Origin: Epilithonimonas caeni DSM 17710 | GTDB lineage: Bacteria > Bacteroidota > Bacteroidia > Flavobacteriales > Weeksellaceae | Assembly (NCBI RefSeq): GCF_000426465.1 | Contig: NZ_AUFK01000009.1 | Coordinates: forward strand, 186,001-250,000 | Reading direction: 5' to 3' | DNA length: 64,000 nt | Part shown: in pieces, positions 1-9,024 of the stretch | Numbering within the stretch: the first letter of the stretch is position 1 | Layout: each line of letters begins with the position of its first letter | The notes under the pieces: generated by a model | Databases searched by the model: none | Told to the model about the DNA's origin: nothing | The model's input: only the letters and a program-made list of their open reading frames with translations | Made by a program: the position numbers and the translations under genes

Positions 1-1
1 T

Positions 2-538
2 GGAATAATTTTAATTTTTGGAATTTTTTTGATATGCGCAATTTTATCGATGATTTTCACATTCATATTAAAGAAATATTTATTCTCTTCTTTTTTTATA
101 ATCTTATCTTGTATAGGTCTATTGATTTTCAATATTTATTTCTATTCTCCAACATTAAGGATTATAGTTCCAAATAATTATAATGGAAAAGTTAATTTGG
201 TTCTTGCAAATGTAAAAGATAATATCTTGGAGGTTGATAAAAACGGCATAGGATATATAAATGAATGGACTTTCAATAGTACTTACACAAAGCCGAAAGT
301 TTATGATAAGGAAGGAAATGATTTAAGCCCAAAAATAAAGAGTTTCAATAATCTTATTTTTTGGACAAATCCGTCACATTGTTGTATTAAAAATGCTGTA
401 ATTAAAAGTTTAAGTTTTGAAATCCTTCCCAAAAATAAAGCTGAAAATCCATATAAGTTTTTTGAAATAACAAAAAATATAAATCTAAATATTATTAAAG
501 TTTTCCCATTAAAAGAAAAAAATACTAAACACAAATGA
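2..538 (+). CDS. Membrane protein of unknown function, 5' end outside the window
   Basis: The reading frame is open to the left edge, so the true start probably lies outside the window. The visible start is hydrophobic for about 50 residues, giving two likely membrane segments, followed by a roughly 120-residue soluble part rich in Asn, Lys and Ile. No recognisable motif was found. Its stop overlaps the start of radC by 4 bases (ATGA), which suggests co-transcription. A TTG at 29 could act as an internal start, but the hydrophobic frame upstream argues for a longer protein. Confidence 0.55.
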   Translation, partial: GIILIFGIFLICAILSMIFTFILKKYLFSSFFIILSCIGLLIFNIYFYSPTLRIIVPNNYNGKVNLVLANVKDNILEVDKNGIGYINEWTFNSTYTKPKVYDKEGNDLSPKIKSFNNLIFWTNPSHCCIKNAVIKSLSFEILPKNKAENPYKFFEITKNINLNIIKVFPLKEKNTKHK

Positions 539-1212
539 GTATCAAATCCCTTGCGGAAGACGACCGCCCAAGAGAAAAATTCCTGTTGAAAGGAAAAGCC
601 GCAGTCTCGGATTCGGAACTGTTGGCCATCATCATGGGAAGTGGAAATAGGGAAGAATCTGCTGTGGAATTGGCTAGAAGAATTCTGAATTCGGTGGAAA
701 ACAATTGGCATCGACTCAGCCAGTTATCAATAAAGGATCTGATGAAATTCAAAGGAGTTGGTGAGGCAAAAGCCATTTCTATTGCAACAGCTTTGGAAAT
801 CGGGAACAGAAGATCTCAGCAGGAAGTTTTGGAGAGGCAGCAGATTTCCGGCAGCAAAGATGTTTTCGAGGTTTTACAACCACATTTGTCTGACCTATCA
901 ACGGAAGAATTCTGGGCAATATTTCTTAATCATCAAAATAAGATACTCTACAAAACTTGTCTTTTCCGAGGCGGAATTGCAGGTTCTATAGCTGATGTGA
1001 GAGTGATCTTCAAAACAGCTTTGGAGCATTTTTCCACAAGGATCATTGTTGCGCACAATCATCCGGCAGGAAGCTTGAGGCCAAGTCAGGAAGATATTAA
1101 TATTACAAAAAAAATAAATGAAGCTGGTCAATTATTGGAGATCGAGCTGCTGGACCATATCATCATTGCACAAAACAAATTTTACAGTTTCAAAGAAGAA
1201 GGAATCCTATGA
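535..1212 (+). CDS. radC: RadC family JAB/MPN-domain protein
   Basis: The 225-residue length is usual for the RadC (UPF0758) family. An N-terminal helix-hairpin-helix-like segment (FKGVGEAKA, about 72-80) is followed by a JAB/JAMM domain with the metal-binding set HNHP (174-177) and a downstream Asp near 187, plus a Glu near 125. The family was named for DNA repair, but its biochemical role is unsettled. The start overlaps the gene before it and the stop overlaps the next start (1209), so the three are likely translationally coupled. Confidence 0.93.
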   Translation: MSIKSLAEDDRPREKFLLKGKAAVSDSELLAIIMGSGNREESAVELARRILNSVENNWHRLSQLSIKDLMKFKGVGEAKAISIATALEIGNRRSQQEVLERQQISGSKDVFEVLQPHLSDLSTEEFWAIFLNHQNKILYKTCLFRGGIAGSIADVRVIFKTALEHFSTRIIVAHNHPAGSLRPSQEDINITKKINEAGQLLEIELLDHIIIAQNKFYSFKEEGIL

Positions 1213-2114
1213 TAAGACGATTGAAATACCACGAGATCGATTTTGACAAATATAATGCCTGTATAAAAAATTCAGTTCAGAAAAAATTTTATGCAGAACG
1301 TATTTTCTTAGATATTAGTGCAGATAAAAATTGGGAATTACTTGTCTATAATGATTATGAGGCGGTGATGCCTGTTCCATTTGTGAAAAAGATGGGTGTG
1401 AAGGTTGTTCACAATCCGAAGCTTTGTCAGCAATTAGGTATTTTTTCTATAACCGATTTACCTGATATCAATGACAAGTTACACGAATATCTTCTTAAAA
1501 ATTATGTCATCAGATATTATACTTACAATGATTCCAACTCTTTTTCAAAACCATTGAAAAGAAGAAATAATTTTCTGATATTTCCTGATAGATATGAAAC
1601 CGTAAGACAAAAATATTCTCCTAAAAGGAAAAGGAAACTAAGGTTGGATCGGGAAGTTTTAGATAATTCTGAAATTATTAAAAACTTTGATTTACAAGTT
1701 GTTAAAGAATTTATGCGTAGTACAGGTTTAGGCGCAGACGGAAAAGACATGGAGCAGTTTATTGACCTTTTCTCAAAATTCTTCAACAATGACAAGTTGG
1801 ATTTTTATGGTTTCTTCTATCATAAAAAACTGATCAATATGATCGCTGTTTACAGGGAAAAGTATTCTTTGGCATTGCTGGGCACTTATAATGAAAGAGA
1901 ATATGTCAAGTTGAGCGGTTCGTCTTATTTGATAGATAAAGTAATATCTGAGAATATAGAGACCAAGATCTTCGATTTTGAAGGTAGTGAAATTCCTGCT
2001 GTAGAAGAATTTTTCCGAGGGTTTCGTCCAGAACTCAGACCCTATCCGTGTATTCAGAATAGCAAAAAAGAAGTGTTGAAACAGATCGTCAAGAAAATAT
2101 TGTTTCTTAATTAA
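1209..2114 (+). CDS. GNAT/FemAB-like acyltransferase-fold protein, Bacteroidota type
   Basis: 301 residues, soluble, starting inside the end of radC (ATGA overlap). The overall pattern, with an N-terminal segment MIRRLKYHEIDFDKYN and a C-terminal half containing LINMIAVYREK and LLGTYNERE, resembles conserved Bacteroidota proteins placed in the N-acyltransferase (FemAB/GNAT-like) superfamily. No catalytic residue can be pointed out with certainty and the substrate is unknown. Confidence 0.5.
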   Translation: MIRRLKYHEIDFDKYNACIKNSVQKKFYAERIFLDISADKNWELLVYNDYEAVMPVPFVKKMGVKVVHNPKLCQQLGIFSITDLPDINDKLHEYLLKNYVIRYYTYNDSNSFSKPLKRRNNFLIFPDRYETVRQKYSPKRKRKLRLDREVLDNSEIIKNFDLQVVKEFMRSTGLGADGKDMEQFIDLFSKFFNNDKLDFYGFFYHKKLINMIAVYREKYSLALLGTYNEREYVKLSGSSYLIDKVISENIETKIFDFEGSEIPAVEEFFRGFRPELRPYPCIQNSKKEVLKQIVKKILFLN

Positions 2115-2140
2115 AAATTCTTTTTTAGCTCAAAAAGTCT

Positions 2141-2148
2141 TAGTTTTG
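2141..2148 (+). promoter_or_regulatory. -7 promoter element for the 2165 gene and ppa
   Basis: TAGTTTTG fits the Bacteroidota -7 consensus TAnnTTTG and lies 16 bases before the ATG at 2165, giving a short leader. It would drive the small membrane protein and ppa together. Confidence 0.6.
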
Positions 2149-2164
2149 CAAACCGATTTCAGAT

Positions 2165-2674
2165 ATGTTTGATTCAGATTATTTACCTTACGCTGTTGCA
2201 GTTATCATCGCATTGCCTTTCCTGGTTTTTGCAAAACAATTTGTAAACAGTTTTGTCAGACTCAAAAAACAGGAAATTAATTTCTTGGCAACTAGATCCA
2301 ATAGTGAAATAAAATTGCAGGCCCTGGAAAGAATGACCTTATTTCTGGAACGTCTGAAACCGGCAAATCTTGTGATGAAATTTGATAAAGACCTTGAGCC
2401 ACACGAGTTTGTTTTCCTTACAGAGAAAAATATCACTGAGGAATTTGAATACAACTCTTCTCAGCAGTTATATATTTCCAGGTCATCTTGGCAGGACATC
2501 CTGACGAGTAAGAACAATGTTCTTCAATTGCTTCACAAGACTTATGAAGAACTGAACGAAAACTCAAGATTAGAAGATCTCAAAACTATTTTTCTAATGA
2601 GTTATGTCAACTCAGAGGATTATATCTCAGATACGATCGAGAATCTTAGAAAAGAACTTAACAAAATAATATAA
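2165..2674 (+). CDS. Conserved hypothetical protein with one N-terminal membrane anchor
   Basis: 169 residues. Residues 7-25 form one hydrophobic segment (YAVAVIIALPFLVFAK); the rest is a charged cytoplasmic region. No motif was recognised. It ends 7 bases before ppa and shares its promoter, so the two are probably one operon. Whether that reflects a functional link to pyrophosphate metabolism is unknown. Confidence 0.6.
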   Translation: MFDSDYLPYAVAVIIALPFLVFAKQFVNSFVRLKKQEINFLATRSNSEIKLQALERMTLFLERLKPANLVMKFDKDLEPHEFVFLTEKNITEEFEYNSSQQLYISRSSWQDILTSKNNVLQLLHKTYEELNENSRLEDLKTIFLMSYVNSEDYISDTIENLRKELNKII

Positions 2675-2681
2675 AATAAAC

Positions 2682-3293
2682 ATGATTCCTAATTTTAAAG
2701 CACATCCTTGGCATGGGATTTCGGCTGGGGAAAAATCTCCGGAGGTTGTCAATGTCTTTGTGGAAATTGTTCCTACAGATACTATAAAATATGAAGTAGA
2801 TAAAGAAACGGGTTATCTTAAAGTAGACCGTCCACAGAAATTTTCCAATATTATTCCTGCTTTGTACGGTTTTGTTCCAAGAACTTATTGTGAAGAAGAA
2901 GTTAAAAATCTGGCAGTGGCAACCGGAGCCACAGATGTTACAGAAGGTGACCATGATCCGTTGGATATCTGTGTTCTCAGTTCGCATAATATCACTTCCG
3001 GTAACATTCTTATGGAAGCTATTCCTATCGGAGGTTTTCAGATGATTGACAAAGGAGAGGCAGATGATAAGATCATCGCTGTTTTGGTAGAAGATCAGGT
3101 TTATGGTCATATCAGAGACATTTCTGAGTTGCCAAAAGCAGAGATCAATCGTTTGTTGCATTATTTCTTAAGTTATAAAAACCTGCCGACAGAGCCGGCA
3201 AAAGTTAAGATCGATCTGGTTTATGGTGCAGATCACGCTAAGAAAGTGATCGTAGCTTCACAAAAAGATTATACAGATAATTACGCAAAGTAA
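2682..3293 (+). CDS. ppa: Inorganic pyrophosphatase, family I
   Basis: Cytoplasmic soluble pyrophosphatase that hydrolyses PPi to phosphate and so pulls biosynthetic reactions forward. The family I metal-binding signature DHDPLD sits at residues 90-95, and the PALYGFVPRTYC stretch (59-70) is typical of the fold. The 203-residue length fits bacterial and eukaryote-like family I enzymes. It is the last gene of a two-gene unit, followed by a strong terminator at 3312-3348. Confidence 0.95.
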   Translation: MIPNFKAHPWHGISAGEKSPEVVNVFVEIVPTDTIKYEVDKETGYLKVDRPQKFSNIIPALYGFVPRTYCEEEVKNLAVATGATDVTEGDHDPLDICVLSSHNITSGNILMEAIPIGGFQMIDKGEADDKIIAVLVEDQVYGHIRDISELPKAEINRLLHYFLSYKNLPTEPAKVKIDLVYGADHAKKVIVASQKDYTDNYAK

Positions 3294-3311
3294 TTTGCTG
3301 AAAAAATAAAT

Positions 3312-3348
3312 AAAAAATACCGTCTTTTTAAGATGGTATTTTTTTTAT
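3312..3348 (+). terminator. Rho-independent terminator after ppa
   Basis: The arms AATACCGTCTT and AAGATGGTATT pair with one G-U wobble and are followed by a run of eight T. Confidence 0.85.
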
Positions 3349-3458
3349 AATGTAATAATTATGGAATATTGAACTTTGAATTAAAAGTTTTTTATAAATT
3401 TTCAAAATAATTCCAACCTTTTTTAAACTATTGCATCTTTCCTTATAAAAGCCAATGT

Positions 3459-3983
3459 ATGGAACACGACATTTACATAAGATGCATAAATAAAGACCGC
3501 AACGCACAGCGGAACCTTTATGAAGAATATGCAGGTCGATTCTTCGCAACCTGCAAACGTTACCTGAAAAACGACGAGGATGCGGAAGAAACTTTGGCCG
3601 ATTCTTTCTACATTATTTTCACAAAACTGGAACAACTCAAAGATTTTCAGGTTTTTGACGCTTGGGCAAAGAAAATTGTGGTGAATCAATGTCTTCAGAA
3701 GCTTCGCAAGAAACAACCGTTTTCGATTTCTATTGAAGAGAATTTTGTGGATTTACCAGATTCCGAATCAGAAAATGTTTCGGAAGAAAAAGGGATTTTG
3801 TCACTTCTCAATTTCCTTCCGGAAGGTTGTCGCACGATTTTTAATTTGTTTGCGATGGAAGGCTATCCTCACAAAGAAATTGCACAGATGCTTTCTATTT
3901 CAGAAGGTACATCCAAATCTCAGGTGAATTTTGCCCGCAAAAAATTGCAGGAATTGGTGAAACTTCAAACAATTAATTCTTAA
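3459..3983 (+). CDS. RNA polymerase ECF-type sigma factor
   Basis: 174 residues. Region 2 (about 18-75) contains the DAEETLADSFYIIFTKL segment; region 4 (about 115-170) has the helix-turn-helix YPHKEIAQMLSISEGTSKSQ. This two-region layout is that of group 4 (ECF) sigma factors. It is followed after 11 bases by a gene whose product begins with a short cytoplasmic segment and one membrane span, the usual position of an anti-sigma factor, so that neighbour may control it. The inducing signal is not visible. Confidence 0.9.
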   Translation: MEHDIYIRCINKDRNAQRNLYEEYAGRFFATCKRYLKNDEDAEETLADSFYIIFTKLEQLKDFQVFDAWAKKIVVNQCLQKLRKKQPFSISIEENFVDLPDSESENVSEEKGILSLLNFLPEGCRTIFNLFAMEGYPHKEIAQMLSISEGTSKSQVNFARKKLQELVKLQTINS

Positions 3984-3994
3984 AGTTTAAAAAA

Positions 3995-6361
3995 ATGGAA
4001 AATCAAGATATTGATAAAATGTTCAGTGATGCTGGGAAATCAGCAGAGGAAAACCCAACATTTCCTGCTTTTGAAAAAGTTTGGGGAAAAGTTGAAGAGA
4101 AATTAGATAAAAAAGAAAATAAGAAAAGGATCATCCCGATTTGGTTTCCTTACGGAATTGCTGCGGGATTGGCTTTGACGTTTGGTGTTTTGTATTTTAT
4201 GAAAGATGATAAAGTTCATATTAAGCCTCAAGTCGCTGATAGAATCGAAGGGAAACCAGTCAATCCAAACCAAATAGAAACTGCAAAAAAAGCTCAGGAA
4301 ATCAATAAAACTTTTGAAGAAAATTTGGTGAAAAATCCGATCAAACCTTCTGAGGCGAAAGATATTATTGCTTATCAAAATGTAAGAACGGAAGATGAGA
4401 TTTCTACATCAGTGCCAATAGCTCCAAGTGCCATTATTTCTGCACCAGTACCAATGCCTTCCCAAATAGTTACAAATGAAGTAAGGGAAAATATTATAAT
4501 GAATCCTTCAGTAAAACAAAATTATGTAACTACTGAAAAAACAAAAGAAGTAGAACCTATTGTTGTAAATGCAATGGGAATCAAAAGAGAACAGAAAAGT
4601 TTAGGATATGTAAATACAACTGTAAATCAACAATTGGAAGGGAAAGTTGCTGGAATTAATGTTTCTCCAAATCTTAATCTGGCAGATTTTGCTCCTGATA
4701 ATCTTTCGATTCGTGGGGTAACATCTTTAAATCAAAATAACCAACCCTTATATGTTATTGACGGTATCCCTTATCAAAACGTAAACCTGCAAAATATTGA
4801 TGCCAATAAAATCAAAAATGTAGAAGTTTTGAAAGATGCAGCTGCAACCTCTCTGTATGGTTCACGTGGAATGAATGGAGTAGTTGTCATCAAAACAAAA
4901 GGTATTTCTAAAAATGAAATCAAATCTTTGAATAATTTAAAACCTGTTCAAAATCAAGAATCTTATGACGAATGGAAAGAAAACAAATTCGAATTAACCA
5001 AGGCTGAACCGCTTTCCACTTTTTCGATTGATGTTGATAATGCAGCTTATTCCAACATCAGAAGAATGATAAATAACGGGCAGAAAGTCGATAAAAATGC
5101 TGTGAGGATTGAAGAAATGATTAATTATTTCAAATACAATTATCCACAACCCAAAAATGGACAGCCTTTTTCAATCAATACAGAGTACAATGATTGCGCT
5201 TGGAATCCAAAACATAAGATTCTAAAAATCGGTTTACAAGGTAAAATAATGGATGAGAAAGAATTACCTGCTTCTAATTTGGTTTTTCTGATCGATGTTT
5301 CTGGTTCTATGAATCAGCAAAATAAATTACCATTGCTGAAATCGTCATTCAAAGTTTTACTAGAAAAACTTCGTCCACAAGATAAAGTAGCTTTGGTAAC
5401 TTATGCTGGAAGTGCAGGCGTGGTTTTGGAACCGACTTCAGCTAAAAATAAAGAAAAAATCCTGACTGCTTTGGAAAATCTCAGTGCAGGCGGAAGTACA
5501 GCAGGTGGACAAGGAATTGAATTAGCTTACAAACTGGCCCAGGAAAATTTTGTGAAAAATGGAAACAATCGTGTGATTTTGGCAACAGACGGTGATTTCA
5601 ATGTAGGAATTTCTAATAATTCTGAGCTTCAAAAATTGATTGAAGCTAAAAGACAATCCGGGATTTTCCTAACCTGTCTTGGTTTTGGAATGGGAAATTA
5701 TAAAGACAATCGCTTGGAAATGTTGGCTGACAAAGGCAACGGAAATTATGCTTACATCGATAATATGCAGGAATCCAATAAGTTTCTGGGAAAAGAATTT
5801 GCGGGAAGTATGTATGCGATTGCTAAAGATGTCAAGATTCAAATTGAGTTTAATCCGAAGTTCGTAAAATTATACAGATTAATTGGTTATGAAAATAGAA
5901 AACTGAATAATGAAGATTTTAAAAATGATAAAATTGATGCAGGAGAATTAGGAATTGGCCATACAGTTACAGCTATTTATGAAATTATTCCAGTCGGTTC
6001 AGATTCAGAATTCATTCCGGAAAGTGTTGATTTGAAATATTCTAAAACAGAATCTCACAATGAATTTGGAGACGAATTAGCAACGGTCAAATTCCGATAT
6101 AAAAATCCTGATGAAGATAAAAGTAAAGAATTAATTCATACTATAAAAGATTCTAAAAATCAGATTAATAATGCTTCTTCAGATTTCAAATTTGCATCAT
6201 CTGTTGTCTGGTTTGGATTGGTTTTGAGACAATCAGAATTCATCAAAGACAAAGACCTTGATAAAATCATTAATTTGGCGAAACAAGGAAAATCAAATGA
6301 TGAAAACGGGTATCGTTCAGAATTCATCAGACTGATTGAAAGTTATGAACAAATAAAGTAA
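3995..6361 (+). CDS. VWA (YfbK-type) membrane protein with anti-sigma-like N terminus and TonB-plug-like segment
   Basis: 788 residues. A cytoplasmic segment (1-45) and one membrane span (about 49-68) resemble an anti-sigma factor. Residues about 195-302 look like a SusC-type TonB receptor plug (QQLEGKVAGINV, LSIRGVTSLN, PLYVIDGIPY, LKDAAATSLYGSRGMNGVVV) but no beta-barrel follows. A VWA domain with intact MIDAS motif DVSGS (434-438) comes next, then a YfbK-like C-terminal region. The plug and VWA parts should face the periplasm. It follows the ECF sigma gene by 11 bases, so it may regulate or be regulated by that factor; its exact job is unknown. Confidence 0.8.
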   Translation: MENQDIDKMFSDAGKSAEENPTFPAFEKVWGKVEEKLDKKENKKRIIPIWFPYGIAAGLALTFGVLYFMKDDKVHIKPQVADRIEGKPVNPNQIETAKKAQEINKTFEENLVKNPIKPSEAKDIIAYQNVRTEDEISTSVPIAPSAIISAPVPMPSQIVTNEVRENIIMNPSVKQNYVTTEKTKEVEPIVVNAMGIKREQKSLGYVNTTVNQQLEGKVAGINVSPNLNLADFAPDNLSIRGVTSLNQNNQPLYVIDGIPYQNVNLQNIDANKIKNVEVLKDAAATSLYGSRGMNGVVVIKTKGISKNEIKSLNNLKPVQNQESYDEWKENKFELTKAEPLSTFSIDVDNAAYSNIRRMINNGQKVDKNAVRIEEMINYFKYNYPQPKNGQPFSINTEYNDCAWNPKHKILKIGLQGKIMDEKELPASNLVFLIDVSGSMNQQNKLPLLKSSFKVLLEKLRPQDKVALVTYAGSAGVVLEPTSAKNKEKILTALENLSAGGSTAGGQGIELAYKLAQENFVKNGNNRVILATDGDFNVGISNNSELQKLIEAKRQSGIFLTCLGFGMGNYKDNRLEMLADKGNGNYAYIDNMQESNKFLGKEFAGSMYAIAKDVKIQIEFNPKFVKLYRLIGYENRKLNNEDFKNDKIDAGELGIGHTVTAIYEIIPVGSDSEFIPESVDLKYSKTESHNEFGDELATVKFRYKNPDEDKSKELIHTIKDSKNQINNASSDFKFASSVVWFGLVLRQSEFIKDKDLDKIINLAKQGKSNDENGYRSEFIRLIESYEQIK

Positions 6362-6382
6362 TCTCAGGAATATTAAATTTTG

Positions 6383-6408
6383 AAAAGCAACTCCAAGAGT
6401 TGCTTTTT
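6383..6408 (+). terminator. Rho-independent terminator
   Basis: AAAAGCAACTC pairs with GAGTTGCTTTT over 11 bp around a 3-base loop and ends in a T run. It closes the sigma/VWA operon. Confidence 0.85.
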
Positions 6409-6463
6409 GTCATATTATGCTTCCAATAATTTTCCGTAAATTCGCATAAAATTTTTTAATCAC

Positions 6464-7855
6464 ATGAACTACGATATCATTGTTATTGGAAGTGGACCTG
6501 GCGGTTATGTGACTGCAATCAGAGCTGCTCAATTAGGTTTCAAAACTGCCATCATCGAAAAAGAAAATCTTGGTGGAATTTGTCTTAACTGGGGTTGTAT
6601 CCCAACAAAAGCCCTTTTGAAATCTGCTCATGTTTTCAACTACTTGAAGCACGCTGAAGATTATGGCCTTAATAAAGTTGAAAATCCAGGCTTCGATTTT
6701 ACAAAAGTAATTCAGAGAAGTAGAGGTGTTGCTTCTAAAATGAGCAGTGGAATCGCTTTCCTTATGAGAAAAAATAAAGTGGATGTCATTATGGGAACCG
6801 CTACAGTGAAAGCTGGTAAAAAAGTTTCTGTTGTAGATGCAGAAGGAAAATCAACTGACTATTCCGGAACCCATATTATTATTGCAACAGGAGCACGTTC
6901 CAGAGAATTGCCAAATCTTCCTCAAGATGGTAAAAAAGTAATCGGATACAGACAAGCGCTTTCTCTTCCGGAACAACCAAAATCTATGATTGTTGTAGGT
7001 TCTGGCGCTATCGGAATCGAGTTTGCAGATTTCTATAATTCCATGGGAACCAAAGTTACTGTGGTGGAGTTTTTACCAAACATTGTTCCTTTGGAGGATG
7101 AAGAAGTTTCAAAACATGTTGAGAAATCTCTGAAAAAAGCTGGAATCGAAATAATGACTAATTCTTCTGTAGAATCTGTTGATACATCAGGAGAAGGGGT
7201 TAAAGCGAAAGTAAAAACTGCAAAAGGAGAAATCACATTGGAAGCTGATATTCTACTTTCTGCTGTTGGAATTGCTGCTAATTTAGAAGGAATTGGTCTG
7301 GAAGAAGTTGGAATCAAAACTGAAAAAGGAAAAGTTTTGGTTAATGAATGGTACCAGACTTCTGTTCCGGGTTATTACGCCATTGGTGACATCATCCCAA
7401 CTCAGGCTTTGGCCCACGTTGCTTCTGCTGAAGGAATCACTTGTGTGGAGAAAATCAAAGGTCTTCACGTAGAACCTATTGATTACGGAAATATCCCAGG
7501 TTGTACCTATTGCCATCCGGAAATTGCTTCTGTTGGTTTGACAGAAAAGCAAGCCAAAGAAAAAGGCTATGAAATCAAAGTTGGTAAATTCCCTTTCTCA
7601 GCTTCTGGAAAAGCAACTGCAAATGGCGATGTTGATGGATTCATCAAAGTGATTTTCGATGCGAAATATGGAGAATGGCTGGGTTGTCATATGGTTGGAG
7701 ACGGCGTTACTGATATGATTGCGGAAGCGGTTGTAGCGAGAAGATTGGAAACAACAGGCCACGATATTATCAAATCTATTCACCCGCATCCAACATTATC
7801 AGAATCGATAATGGAAGCTGCTGCTGCTGCTTATGGAGAGGTGATTCATATTTAA
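6464..7855 (+). CDS. lpdA: Dihydrolipoyl dehydrogenase (E3)
   Basis: FAD enzyme that reoxidises dihydrolipoamide with NAD+ in 2-oxoacid dehydrogenase complexes and glycine cleavage. The N-terminal FAD-binding GSGPGG (9-14), the redox-active disulfide C40/C45 in GGICLNWGCIPTK, the NAD-binding GSGAIGIEF, the GDI motif and the C-terminal HPHPTLSE base are all present. The length of 463 residues is typical. No E1/E2 gene is adjacent, so it may serve several complexes. A TAAATTCG sequence at 6437-6444 is a plausible -7 element. Confidence 0.95.
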   Translation: MNYDIIVIGSGPGGYVTAIRAAQLGFKTAIIEKENLGGICLNWGCIPTKALLKSAHVFNYLKHAEDYGLNKVENPGFDFTKVIQRSRGVASKMSSGIAFLMRKNKVDVIMGTATVKAGKKVSVVDAEGKSTDYSGTHIIIATGARSRELPNLPQDGKKVIGYRQALSLPEQPKSMIVVGSGAIGIEFADFYNSMGTKVTVVEFLPNIVPLEDEEVSKHVEKSLKKAGIEIMTNSSVESVDTSGEGVKAKVKTAKGEITLEADILLSAVGIAANLEGIGLEEVGIKTEKGKVLVNEWYQTSVPGYYAIGDIIPTQALAHVASAEGITCVEKIKGLHVEPIDYGNIPGCTYCHPEIASVGLTEKQAKEKGYEIKVGKFPFSASGKATANGDVDGFIKVIFDAKYGEWLGCHMVGDGVTDMIAEAVVARRLETTGHDIIKSIHPHPTLSESIMEAAAAAYGEVIHI

Positions 7856-7861
7856 TTATTT

Positions 7862-8449
7862 ATGAGAAAACTGGTTTTTATATTTTTATGTTTGATTTCT
7901 TTAAAAATATTTTCTCAAGAGAAAGAAAATAATACCAGATATTTTCCTGTTGAATATATTTTAAAGACTTCTAACGATATTATAAAAGGAAAAGTCAGAA
8001 ATATCGGGATCTTTTCGAATAAGAAATATTCGGATATGACAATCTTGTTTGACATCCAAATGCTGAATGATGCTGGAAACAAAACAATGGTTAAACCTCA
8101 AAAAATAAAATATATTAAAATCCAGAATCCTGCAGATGGTAGCTTTCATGAATTCTTTGCTTCGACTGATAAATTTGGAGAAGAAGCAGGATTGGTAAAA
8201 GTTCTTTTTGAAGGAAAAAAAATAAATTGGTATAAAGATTATGTAAATTCTGCGCTAAGTGTTCAGGTTATTATAAAAGGATACTTAGTAGATAATAATA
8301 AGAATATTATTTTTAAAGGTTTTTTTGATAGTTCTAAAAATCAAATAAAAAAGATATTCAAACAATATCCAGATCTAATGGATAAAGTTGATTCAGCTCG
8401 TACAGAAGAGGATTATATTAAAATTTTACAATTGTATGATGCCAAATAA
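7862..8449 (+). CDS. Secreted protein of unknown function
   Basis: 195 residues starting with a clear signal peptide (lysine/arginine start, hydrophobic core, cleavage after IFSQ). The mature part is mixed alpha/beta-like without a recognisable motif. It starts 7 bases after lpdA and ends before a bidirectional terminator, so it is probably read through from lpdA. No function can be assigned. Confidence 0.7.
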   Translation: MRKLVFIFLCLISLKIFSQEKENNTRYFPVEYILKTSNDIIKGKVRNIGIFSNKKYSDMTILFDIQMLNDAGNKTMVKPQKIKYIKIQNPADGSFHEFFASTDKFGEEAGLVKVLFEGKKINWYKDYVNSALSVQVIIKGYLVDNNKNIIFKGFFDSSKNQIKKIFKQYPDLMDKVDSARTEEDYIKILQLYDAK

Positions 8450-8458
8450 TTAAATTAG

Positions 8459-8490
8459 AAAACGGACAAATTAATTTTGTCCGTTTTTTT
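8459..8490. terminator. Bidirectional terminator between convergent genes
   Basis: AAAACGGACAAA pairs with TTTGTCCGTTTT. A long T run follows on the plus strand and a T-rich stretch on the minus strand, so it can serve both the 7862 gene and the minus-strand gene ending at 8494. Confidence 0.85.
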
Positions 8491-8493
8491 TGT

Positions 8494-9024
8494 TTATAAT
8501 TCTAAAGTCCCCAATTTTATTTCCCAAACTTCTTTTGAGTTTTTTCCGAATTTTTTCTTCTGTTTTTGAAATATAATAGTCTGTTTCAAAGTAATTATTT
8601 CTCCGGAATTATCTATAATCTGATAAATATTAATCCAGAAATTTTGAAAAATAGAAACATCACTTTTCATTGAAATCACTTTTATGATTTGATTCGAATT
8701 TTGATATTTATTTAAGAATTGACGAACAGTTATTTTTTCGTTTGAAGCAAAAAAATCGATTATTTCTGTTTCTGGATTTTCAAATAAAGAAAAAACATTT
8801 TGCTTTAATTGTTCCTTCAATTCCGAATCTTGAGTTTCCTGAATCAGATTAAAATATTCAGCAAACTGTTCGAATTTCTCCAAAGAACCATTCTGATAAG
8901 CAGAAATCTGTTGCTTATTGAAGTTATTAGAAATGCTATTTTTCGAATCAACAGATTGACTTTGCTGTGCTTTTCCGTTTGAAAAAAGCAGAATTAAAAA
9001 GAATATGTAAATCGTTGTTTTCAT
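8494..9024 (-). CDS. Secreted protein of unknown function
   Basis: 176 residues with an N-terminal signal peptide (IYIFFLILLFSNGKAQ). The mature part is Gln/Asn/Ser rich at first and then charged. It overlaps the end of the preceding minus-strand gene by 4 bases (ATGA), so the two are coupled. The C-terminal region resembles a small folded domain but nothing was recognised. Confidence 0.65.
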   Translation of the reverse strand: MKTTIYIFFLILLFSNGKAQQSQSVDSKNSISNNFNKQQISAYQNGSLEKFEQFAEYFNLIQETQDSELKEQLKQNVFSLFENPETEIIDFFASNEKITVRQFLNKYQNSNQIIKVISMKSDVSIFQNFWINIYQIIDNSGEIITLKQTIIFQKQKKKFGKNSKEVWEIKLGTLEL

